Source of the DNA: an uncultured Aquimarina sp.
Lineage (GTDB): Bacteria > Bacteroidota > Bacteroidia > Flavobacteriales > Flavobacteriaceae
Assembly (NCBI GenBank): GCA_947496555.1
Contig: CANMDH010000023.1
Span: forward strand, 22,434-86,433
Length of the DNA: 64,000 bases
Direction: 5' to 3'
Shown one piece after another: positions 36,914 to 45,400 of this stretch (the stretch's first letter is position 1; each line of letters starts with the position of its first letter). The position numbers and the translations under genes were made by a program. A model generated the notes under the pieces. The model ran no database searches. It was not told where the DNA came from and worked only from the letters and a program-made list of their open reading frames with translations.

Positions 36914-38539
36914 ATGCAAAAAATCATTCCATTATTTGTTGGTATTATACTTCTTGTTTCATGTCAACCTTCCAAAATTCAGGCAGACTTATTGGTCACC
37001 AATGCCAATGTATATACCGTAGATGATTCAAATCCAAAAGTAGCAGCTTTTGCTATCTCTGATGGTAAATTTCTAGAAGTAGGTAGTGCAGAAGAAATTC
37101 TAAAAAAATATAGGGCTTCAGATACGTTAGATGTTGAAGGAAAGACTATAGTCCCCGGTTTGATAGATGCTCATTGCCATTTTTATGGGTTGGGATTGCA
37201 ACAACAAAAAGTAGACCTTACCGGGACCAAAAGTTATAATGAAGTACTGGATCGCATTGTAGTTTTTCAAAAAGAAAAAAATGTAGCATTTATTACAGGT
37301 AGAGGCTGGGACCAAAATGACTGGGAGATTAAAGAATTTCCCACTAAAGAAAAACTAGATAGTTTATTTCCTGATACTCCAGTTGCTGTGAGAAGAGTAG
37401 ATGGCCATGCTTTGTTAGTAAATCAAAAAGCATTGGATATGGCCAAAATCACTGTTAATACAAAAGTAGAAGGTGGAGAAATCATTAAAAAGAATGGAAA
37501 ACTTACCGGAGTGTTGATTGATAATCCAATGGGACTCATCGAGGCTATTATCCCTGAACCGGGGATAGAAGAACAAGTGCAGGCTCTTAAGGATGCAGAG
37601 AAGATTAATTTTAGCTATGGGTTAACTACCGTTGATGATGCTGGGTTAAGTCCGCAAGTAATTGCATTGGTAGATAGTCTTCAGAAAAAAGGTGAACTAA
37701 AAATCAGGATGTATGCTATGGTAAGCAATGTACCATCCTATGTGGATCGGTATTTAAAAAACGGGGTATATAAGACGGATAGATTAAATGTTTCATCTTT
37801 TAAGGTATATGCCGATGGAGCACTTGGATCGCGAGGAGCGACATTAAAAAAGCCATATAGTGATCAGGAAAATCACTATGGAGCTATGGTCATTGGTAAT
37901 AAAGAGTTTAAAGAACTGGCCAGAAGATTAGCGGGATCTCCTTTTCAGATGAATACTCATGCGATTGGTGATTCTGCCAATGCAGTGGTTATGAATACCT
38001 ATTATGAAGTTCTTAAAAATAAATCGGATCGAAGATGGCGTGTAGAACATGCGCAGGTAGTAGCTCCCGAAGAATTTGAAATTCTTAATGATAATCTGAT
38101 AATGAGTGTTCAACCTACACATGCAACCAGCGATATGTACTGGGCCGATGAGCGATTAGGTGAAGAACGTATCAAAGGAGCCTATGCCTACAAGGATTTA
38201 CTACAAAAAACAGGAAAAATAGCATTGGGTACCGATTATCCGGTAGAACATGTAAGTCCGTTTTATACTTTTTATGCTGCCGTGGCAAGAAAAGATCTAA
38301 AACAATATCCAAAGGACGGTTTTCAAAAGGAAAACGCCTTAACACGGGAAGAAACATTAAAGGGTATGACCCTTTGGGCTGCTTATAGTAATTTTGAAGA
38401 AACTGAAAAAGGGACTATTACCAAAGGGAAATTTGCCGATTTTGTTGTCCTTGAAGAAAACATCATGGAGGTTACAGAAAACAAAATTCCGAATGTAAAA
38501 GTTAATGCTACTTATGTAGATGGAGAAAAAGTTTATTAA
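36914..38539 (+). CDS. Amidohydrolase (YtcJ-like), lipoprotein
   Basis: The 541-residue product has a lipoprotein signal (LLVSC, Cys17) and the amidohydrolase-3 fold. Metal-binding H87-x-H89 (DAHCHF), then NTHAIGD, VEHAQVV and GTDYPVE supply the other ligands, and the C-terminal beta-sandwich part ends KFADFVVLEENI. Members hydrolyse amide or cyclic bonds. The substrate is unknown, and an extracytoplasmic location follows from the signal. Confidence 0.85.
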   Translation: MQKIIPLFVGIILLVSCQPSKIQADLLVTNANVYTVDDSNPKVAAFAISDGKFLEVGSAEEILKKYRASDTLDVEGKTIVPGLIDAHCHFYGLGLQQQKVDLTGTKSYNEVLDRIVVFQKEKNVAFITGRGWDQNDWEIKEFPTKEKLDSLFPDTPVAVRRVDGHALLVNQKALDMAKITVNTKVEGGEIIKKNGKLTGVLIDNPMGLIEAIIPEPGIEEQVQALKDAEKINFSYGLTTVDDAGLSPQVIALVDSLQKKGELKIRMYAMVSNVPSYVDRYLKNGVYKTDRLNVSSFKVYADGALGSRGATLKKPYSDQENHYGAMVIGNKEFKELARRLAGSPFQMNTHAIGDSANAVVMNTYYEVLKNKSDRRWRVEHAQVVAPEEFEILNDNLIMSVQPTHATSDMYWADERLGEERIKGAYAYKDLLQKTGKIALGTDYPVEHVSPFYTFYAAVARKDLKQYPKDGFQKENALTREETLKGMTLWAAYSNFEETEKGTITKGKFADFVVLEENIMEVTENKIPNVKVNATYVDGEKVY

Positions 38540-38580
38540 GGCATTAAAAGAGGTATATTGATTATGATGTAACGCTATCA

Positions 38581-39357
38581 TTACCTTCCTCCGTTAGCTT
38601 GTAAATCAGCGATACACAGCGCATCTAGTTCAGGTACCGCATCACCCATACCCATAATACCACTGCTAAACTCAATAGCAGCTTCCATTAAACAGCTCTG
38701 TACATTACAATGTCCATTAGAATCCGAATCTTCATGTTGTGATTGCAAAGGAGTTCCTAGGTTTACTAATCCTAATAGATGTGCGAACTCATGATTTAGA
38801 GCAGCGGTTTCTATGGTGCTAAGTGATGGTGCGCCGGGTCTGGAACCTCCTAATCTGCGCAAAGTACCCTCATAGATCACCATAGAAGTATTTAAATAAG
38901 CACTCCCTAAAGTTACCTGTTCATTGGTATCATCCTCTTTACTACCATCGGCAAAGTATACATAGACCGTTATATCATCTCCAGCATTAAATAAGGTACG
39001 TGTGTCATTTTCTATTTCTGCAATTTCTTCGATATTAAATGGAGCTTTACTAGATGAAGAAACAGTTCGCTGATTGATTATTATCCCATCTGGTTTGAAT
39101 AATCTATCTTCAAGAAACTGTCTGAAATTATTAACCGCAGTGGTTGTTGGTTCGAACCCCTGCACAGCAATCATCTCTATCGTAATACTTTTGAAATTAG
39201 TATCACTTAATAGATCATTGGCCGAACTTCCTAAAGGTTGTCTGTTAGCGGTTTGCGAAGGATTATTGTCGAAAGGAGAATTGTCATCGTCATTAGAACA
39301 TCCAACAAGAATAAAAGAAGATATTAAAAGGTAGCTTAAGAACTTTGTTATTTGCAC
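38581..39357 (-). CDS. Zincin-like lipoprotein
   Basis: The 258-residue protein has a lipoprotein signal (LVGC, Cys20), a spacer and a C-terminal segment with H189-E-F-A-H193-L-L-G196. In metzincins the sequence continues HExxHxxGxxH; here the third ligand position holds Asn199, and the nearest later His is H208. Met224 (SCLMEA) could be the Met-turn. It may be a metalloprotease with an altered third ligand, or an inactive relative. A TAAATTTG -7 match lies at 39395-39402. It is convergent with the amidohydrolase gene. Confidence 0.65.
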   Translation of the reverse strand: MQITKFLSYLLISSFILVGCSNDDDNSPFDNNPSQTANRQPLGSSANDLLSDTNFKSITIEMIAVQGFEPTTTAVNNFRQFLEDRLFKPDGIIINQRTVSSSSKAPFNIEEIAEIENDTRTLFNAGDDITVYVYFADGSKEDDTNEQVTLGSAYLNTSMVIYEGTLRRLGGSRPGAPSLSTIETAALNHEFAHLLGLVNLGTPLQSQHEDSDSNGHCNVQSCLMEAAIEFSSGIMGMGDAVPELDALCIADLQANGGR

Positions 39358-39492
39358 GATATCTATTTTATAACAGTATTGGTTGGTAAATAAACAAATT
39401 TACAACATACCTGTTTTTAAGTTTAACATTGTTTTTAGAATAGAATCTTAGCCACAAACATTGTACCAGTATTGGCTTTTATTTTTCTACAA

Positions 39493-40206
39493 TTAACTTG
39501 GTAGTCGTAATCGGGCTAAATAATCTTTATTTTTTCCTTCATGTATCAATTCACATAAAAAGCCATGGGCGTTCGCCGCATTTTGTAATGTGTTGTAGTC
39601 AATATATAGCCAATCAAACCAATCAGATAGCATGTTTTTGTATTGTAAGCGATATTGCATCTCACCATAATATCCAGCTGAAGCATCTACCCAAAAACCT
39701 CCATCTTCATCGGTGAATAGGTATGAAATATCAGAAGAATCAATAAGTACTTGACCCTTTGGATTGATAAGGGTTTTGATATGAGAGAGAAATCGATCAA
39801 TATTATTTAGTTTACCTATAATTCCGCTTCCATTCATTAAAAATAACAAGGTGTCAAATGTCTCGTTTTGAAGGTTGTAAATGTCTTCGACAAAAGCTAC
39901 TTGTACTCCTCTTTTTTTAGTAACTTCTATAGCTCCTTCAGAAATATCAATCGCGACTACTTCTAATTTTTTTTCATTCTGAAGATGTAAACTATGACTT
40001 CCTGCGCCGCAACCAACATCGAGCGTTTTTCCGTAGGATAAATCAAGTGCTATTTGCTCTAATGGTGGCATTTCTGCATAGGATCTAAAAAGGTAAGATA
40101 TCGGAATAAGGTCATCATCAAAATCGGGAGCTTGTACAATAATGTCTTCAGTATGATTCTTATTATAATGATCTTTTATCGCTTCTCCGAAAATATCTTT
40201 GTTCAT
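39493..40206 (-). CDS. Class I SAM-dependent methyltransferase
   Basis: The 237-residue protein has motif I LDVGCGAGSHSLHL (about 77-90), the following acidic residue in VVAIDIS, and a motif IV region (TLLFLMNGSGIIG). These features bind S-adenosylmethionine. Substrate unknown. The N-terminal part (DIIVQAPDFDDDLIPISYLFR) is typical of small-molecule methyltransferases of this type. Confidence 0.85.
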   Translation of the reverse strand: MNKDIFGEAIKDHYNKNHTEDIIVQAPDFDDDLIPISYLFRSYAEMPPLEQIALDLSYGKTLDVGCGAGSHSLHLQNEKKLEVVAIDISEGAIEVTKKRGVQVAFVEDIYNLQNETFDTLLFLMNGSGIIGKLNNIDRFLSHIKTLINPKGQVLIDSSDISYLFTDEDGGFWVDASAGYYGEMQYRLQYKNMLSDWFDWLYIDYNTLQNAANAHGFLCELIHEGKNKDYLARLRLPS

Positions 40207-40361
40207 ATTTGTGATTTACGAATGTAGAGGTAAGATTTACGATTCTCTACATCTGTTTTTTGTCTTTTATTAATAGCCTTTAAACTATGATATTATAAAA
40301 ATTTAAGTCAATTTTTGTCTTCTTGAATAGAACGAAATCGTTAATCGTCAATCATAAATCG

Positions 40362-40369
40362 TAATTTTG
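40362..40369 (+). promoter_or_regulatory. -7 box directly before the YkgJ start
   Basis: TAATTTTG matches the -7 consensus exactly and ends 5 nt before ATG 40375. The only upstream TTG is too far (40323-40325), so -33 is not identified. Confidence 0.4.
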
Positions 40370-40374
40370 CTACT

Positions 40375-40869
40375 ATGCAGGAATTTATAGATCAATTGCC
40401 GAAGCTGGCCAAAGATAAACATAACGAGAATAAAAAGTTCTTTGCCAAGCTTAAAAAAAAGCCTCCAAAGAAACTGGATCATATCATGCAGGACTTACAT
40501 GAAGAGGAGTTTGAACAAACGGATTGCTTGAAATGTGCCAATTGTTGTAAAACCACAGGACCTTTATTTACCGATAAAGATGTAGCGCGCATTGCCAAGT
40601 TCTTCAGGATAAAACCTCAAAAATTTGAAGAGCAGTACCTAAGGAGAGATGAAGATGGCGATCTAGTATTGCAAGAAGTTCCATGTAGTTTTTTGGGTGT
40701 CGATAATTATTGTTCCATTTATGAAGTAAGACCAAAAGCTTGTCGTGAATTTCCGCACACAGATCGTAAAAAATTTCAGCAGATATCAAATCTTACCTTA
40801 AAAAATGTAGCTATATGCCCGGCAGCATATAATATAGTAGAGAAAATGAAGGCTACTATGCCTCTATAA
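40375..40869 (+). CDS. YkgJ-family cysteine-cluster protein
   Basis: The 164-residue cytosolic protein has the family's cysteine pattern: CLKCANCCKTTGP, then CSFLGVDNYCSIYEVRPKACREFPHTD and a final Cys. These cysteines are thought to bind zinc or an iron-sulfur centre. The family function is unsettled. The start has a -7 box 5 nt upstream, suggesting a leaderless mRNA. Confidence 0.88.
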   Translation: MQEFIDQLPKLAKDKHNENKKFFAKLKKKPPKKLDHIMQDLHEEEFEQTDCLKCANCCKTTGPLFTDKDVARIAKFFRIKPQKFEEQYLRRDEDGDLVLQEVPCSFLGVDNYCSIYEVRPKACREFPHTDRKKFQQISNLTLKNVAICPAAYNIVEKMKATMPL

Positions 40870-40911
40870 AAAATTACTCCTATGTTTTAACAAAAAAACA
40901 TAGGAGTAATA
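40867..40911 (-). terminator. Terminator of the LipL32-like gene
   Basis: ATTACTCCTATGTTTT and AAAACATAGGAGTAAT pair in a 16-bp stem. The T-run is on the minus-strand side, so it ends the gene at 41627-40944, and it may also serve the YkgJ gene. Confidence 0.75.
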
Positions 40912-40943
40912 TAATATGGTATGTGTCTTAAATAGAATTTATT

Positions 40944-41627
40944 TTACAATCCTTTTTTTAAGTCTTCAATAGTTTTAGCCATAACTACACCAGGTAGTTT
41001 GATAGGTGCTGCAACTTGTGCAAGAAAAGTACCCTTTACCTCACCGGTTTTATACGTTGTGAATCCTATTCTGTAAAGACCTACAGTTAAGGCTTTAAGA
41101 GGATCACCGGCTTCGCTTTTATATCTTAATAAAGAGTTATAGCTACTACCGCTTGGTTGTTTTGGCATTTCGCTGCTATCATCATTACGTTCCAATGTAG
41201 TCCAGTTAGCATTCTTTACCGCTTCGTCACTAATTTTATCTTTGCTTATAATATCGGATCGCTCTAAAGTAATATAAGTGTCAAAATACTCCTCAGAACC
41301 AGCATTTTCTGTATATGCTGCAGACGCAGTTGCTCCTTTAATTTTTGTTTTACCTACAGGAGACATCATTCTTACTCCTAATTCAGGGGCTACAGCAGGA
41401 ACCCAAACATAGATATAATAAAATTTCTTTCCATCTTTTACTTCATCTTCATTACCGGGTGCTGCATATCCCATATAGGATACAATATCTGTATATGGTA
41501 CTTTGATAGTTTTTGGCCCTATCTTTTTTTCTGTTAAACCGCCAAACTTCTTTAGTTTTTGAGCTTGAGCATCAACAGTGCATACTAAGGCAAATGCACT
41601 TAGCAGAATTAAGATCTTTGTTTTCAT
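40944..41627 (-). CDS. LipL32-like secreted protein
   Basis: The 227-residue protein is strongly similar to LipL32, the major surface lipoprotein of Leptospira, as I recall that sequence. Colinear blocks are SYMGYAAPGNEDEVKDG, YYIYVWVPAVAPELGVRMMS (70-89), YFDTYITLER (114-123), SYNSLLR and GLYRIGFTTYKTGEVKG (183-199). Of the calcium-site residues I remember in LipL32, D116-T117 and Tyr163 align and D149-D150 are a reduced version of its acidic run. The signal peptide looks like signal peptidase I type (DAQAQ); the lone Cys16 is not in a good lipobox, so it may not be lipidated. It has a strong terminator. Function in flavobacteria is unknown. Confidence 0.82.
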   Translation of the reverse strand: MKTKILILLSAFALVCTVDAQAQKLKKFGGLTEKKIGPKTIKVPYTDIVSYMGYAAPGNEDEVKDGKKFYYIYVWVPAVAPELGVRMMSPVGKTKIKGATASAAYTENAGSEEYFDTYITLERSDIISKDKISDEAVKNANWTTLERNDDSSEMPKQPSGSSYNSLLRYKSEAGDPLKALTVGLYRIGFTTYKTGEVKGTFLAQVAAPIKLPGVVMAKTIEDLKKGL

Positions 41628-41740
41628 AGTTAAATTGATTTAATATTAGTGATTTTTAGGCGACACACACCTTAGATTAGTATTACTATTAGATTGTTTT
41701 ATTGATGGACATCTAAGGTATAATAATTATTAGTATCCAT

Positions 41741-42163
41741 CTATACAAAAAAGAGAAAAGAAGCTGCAATCATCCAACATCCAACTATGATTCCCAAAAC
41801 TCCTAACTTTCCTTGTTTTGGTGCTAATTTTTCTCTAAGGCGATTTGCTTTTTCTTTGGCGGCTTCATTTTTAGACAAAAAGAACTTATTGATCAAGCCA
41901 AAACCAAGCATAAAACCTAGAATAGCTTCAACAATATTTCCTGTCAATAATGTTACCCACCAGATAGGATATGTGGTAAGCCAACCTATATTTAATACAG
42001 CCGAAATAATTCCCCAAACTCCCCAAAAACAGAATACTAGCCCGATCCAACCTTGATACGGTTCGATTTTTTCTAATAATTCTTTTGCGTTTGGTTTTTT
42101 GGATAGCAATAAAGATGGCACTGCTATGATACTTAATAGAATTAATGTGATTCCCCAAGTCAT
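41741..42163 (-). CDS. Small four-helix integral membrane protein
   Basis: The 140-residue product has about four membrane helices (3-19, 39-59, 65-90, 120-139) and a short charged loop ([19 protein letters not shown]). No family recognised. It lies upstream of the LipL32-like gene on the same strand with a 113-bp gap, so co-transcription is possible but unproved. Confidence 0.65.
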   Translation of the reverse strand: MTWGITLILLSIIAVPSLLLSKKPNAKELLEKIEPYQGWIGLVFCFWGVWGIISAVLNIGWLTTYPIWWVTLLTGNIVEAILGFMLGFGLINKFFLSKNEAAKEKANRLREKLAPKQGKLGVLGIIVGCWMIAASFLFFV

Positions 42164-42395
42164 GATTTTATTGTTTAAAGGGTTAGTAATTAGTTTTCTT
42201 TTATGATTCTAAAAAAGTTTTTAGCGGTATAATTTATATACTCTGTTTGTTTCTTCAGAATCATACCACAAAGATCAGAGACACTTATCCTAAGAAATAC
42301 ACCTTTTATAGTGAAAAATACTCCCCCCGAAAACAGGGGGTTACGGGTATTTATAAAACCCTGTTTACGGTGATTAATAAAAGATAGTTGGAGTC

Positions 42396-42403
42396 TAATT
42401 TTG
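42396..42403 (+). promoter_or_regulatory. -7 box of the adhesin/SprF operon
   Basis: TAATTTTG is an exact TAnnTTTG match 25 bp before ATG 42429. No TTG at proper spacing was found. Confidence 0.4.
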
Positions 42404-42428
42404 TTACTAACAAATTCTTTTTTCAAGT

Positions 42429-45400
42429 ATGAGAAATACAAAAAGAAATATACAGACTCTTAAATTTCTTCTATTATTTGTGACCTCTTATTTTATGTGT
42501 AATAGTAGTGAGGCACAGCAGCTATACCCATCGAGTTTTGATATTACGACTTTAAACGGAACCAATGGATTCAGAATACCTGGAATTGACCTTGAATCTC
42601 AGTTCGGGGCAGAGACAAAATTTATAGGAGATATCAATAATGACGGTTTTGAAGATATTGCAATTGGTGTACAACTTGCAAATCCAAATACCCTTACAAG
42701 AGCAGGCGCAGCATATGTTGTTTTTGGGTCTTCATCTGGATTTTCAGAAACCTTTGATATTACATCAATTGATGGAACCAACGGATTTGTTGTTGTGGGT
42801 ACTATTGTTGAAGAAAGAATGGGAACTTCGGTTAGCGGACTTGGAGATATAAATGGAGATGGAATTGATGACATGGGAATTAGAAGTAAAGAAGGTATTA
42901 TGATACTGTATGGAAAAACTTCTGGTTTTGATATAGAGATTGATCTTACCGATATTAATGGAACCAATGGATTTGTGATAGATCATGCTTTTGGTCTTGA
43001 GATTAGTTATTTGGGAGATGTAAACGGAGATACAATTGATGATTTCATCATAAGTAATGGAGGTGGCGGGGAGGCTTGGATTTTCTTTGGTCGTTCGTCT
43101 AATTTTCCTTCAAGTGTCGATGTATCTTGGTTGGATGGCATTAATGGTTTTAGAACAAGTGGATATTCTAATACACTAAGAGCCGCTTATCTGGCTGGTG
43201 GTGCCGGAGACATAAATAATGATGGTTTTAATGATATTATTTTAGGAGATAGGTCACTAACCAGCGGAAGTTTTATAGAAAGAACACATCTTATTTATGG
43301 AAGAAACTCGTTTAATCCTTTGGTAGATATAACTGCCTTGGATGGTACTGAGGGTTTTACTATAGATCATACCGGTGGTAACTTCCTTGCTTTTACAGGT
43401 ACTTTGGGCGATATCAATGCAGACGGGATTGACGATTTTTTTTCAGAAAGCGCTGCTATTTTTGGTAAGCAACCAACAGATCCTTTTCCTGCCAATATCC
43501 CATTAAGTAGTGTAAGTGATAGAACCTATGGTTTCATTTTACCAGGAGGATTAACTTCTGCTCCAGTAGGGGATATTAATCAGGATGGAATCAATGATTT
43601 TATTTCAGTTTATGGAAGTTCTGGATCCGATCGTGACGCTTATGTGATTTTTGGAAGCAATTCTGGGTTTCCTGATCCGATAGACGAAAGTACTTTAGAT
43701 GGGACTAATGGATTTGTTATTGGAGGGTTCAGAACATCGAATATAGGAAGACCGGTAAGTGGAGATGGGGATTTTAATGGTGACGGTATTTCAGATTTTA
43801 TAATAGGAAACCCATTTATTACCCCAGAAGGAAGCGCTGATCAAACAGGGGAAGCTTATATAATCTTTGGTGGAGATCACTATGCAATGCCCCTAAATAC
43901 AGGATACCCACAAGCGATTACCGAAACAACATCTGGGTTTACACTAGTGGTAAATGGCCCCGAAACCGGAACAATACATTACGCCATCTATCCTGGTAAT
44001 TTTTCTGGAACCATAGATCATGACGATATTCTTAATGGTGTCGGGGCGGTAACAAATGATAATTTCCTGATGGATACGGAAAATATCGATATCCAGGAAG
44101 TTATTTCTTCATTAACCGCAGACACTACCTATGATGTATATCTGTTTTTAGAAGATGGTATTGGCAATCAAGGAGAGATTTATTTCATTGATAATATAAC
44201 TACCTTATCAACAGCCTGTCCATATATTGTTCCTTGTGAAGAAAGAGATGCTTTAATAGCGCTTTATAATGCTACAGATGGTCCTAACTGGACTAATAAT
44301 ACAAATTGGCTTACCAATAACCCTGTTGATACCTGGTTTGGAGTTACTGTTACAGCAGGTCATGTGACGGAAGTGGATTTTGGCTTTTCCGGAAATAATC
44401 TTAATGGTTCTTTACCAGTTGAGTTAGGGGATTTAAATTTTTTGGAAAGGTTTGATATGCCCCAAAATGCAAATCTGGCAGGAACAATCCCCAATGAGCT
44501 ATTTACCAACGTTGCCTTACTTGAAATAGATTTGGGTAATAATGGATTCACCGGTGGTATCCCTGCAAATATTTCAAATTTAACAGCATTACAGTCCCTG
44601 GAATTAGACAATAATAATTTTACTGGAGGTATTCCTGTCGGGATGTATACATTAATAAATCTTGAGGTACTTAACTTGTATGGTAACAATATATCCGGAC
44701 CAATTTCCGCAGATATACAAAATTTAACTTCGTTAACAACTTTATTATTAGGAGATAATCCATTAGGAGGTGTGATACCTTCAGAAATTGGTATTTTAAC
44801 TAATCTTACCAATCTTAACATTTACCGGGCTAATTTAACAGGCACTATACCTTTAGAGATTGGTAATCTAGTAAATCTAACAGGTCTGCAACTAGGTCGA
44901 AATCAACTGTCGGGCAGTATTCCTAGCTCTATGGGAAATCTTACTCAACTTACTAGCTTGTATTTAAATAACAATACTTTAACGGGCGCAATTCCAGCTA
45001 GTTTAGGTAACCTTTCTAATGTTCGATTATTTATACTGGGGCCTAATCAGCTTACGGGTTCCATTCCGCCAGAACTTGGAGCATTAATTAATGTTGAAAG
45101 TTTTTATTTATATGACAATAATTTATCTGGAAGTATTCCACCAGAACTTGGGGGGTTAACAAGTGTAACACAATTGTATTTAAGGAATAATCAACTTGAA
45201 GGAGTAATTCCAGCTTCTTTGGCAACCTTGCCTAACGTCGAAGATATCTTTTTCCATAATAATAATTTGTCAGGAGCTTTTCCAGACTTTACTCAGGCGC
45301 CTAATTTAGATTATCGAATTTTAATGTATGGGAATGCATTTCAATTTGGTGATTTTGAAAACCAATGGAATGCTTACCAAACTCAATTATCGATTTTTGA

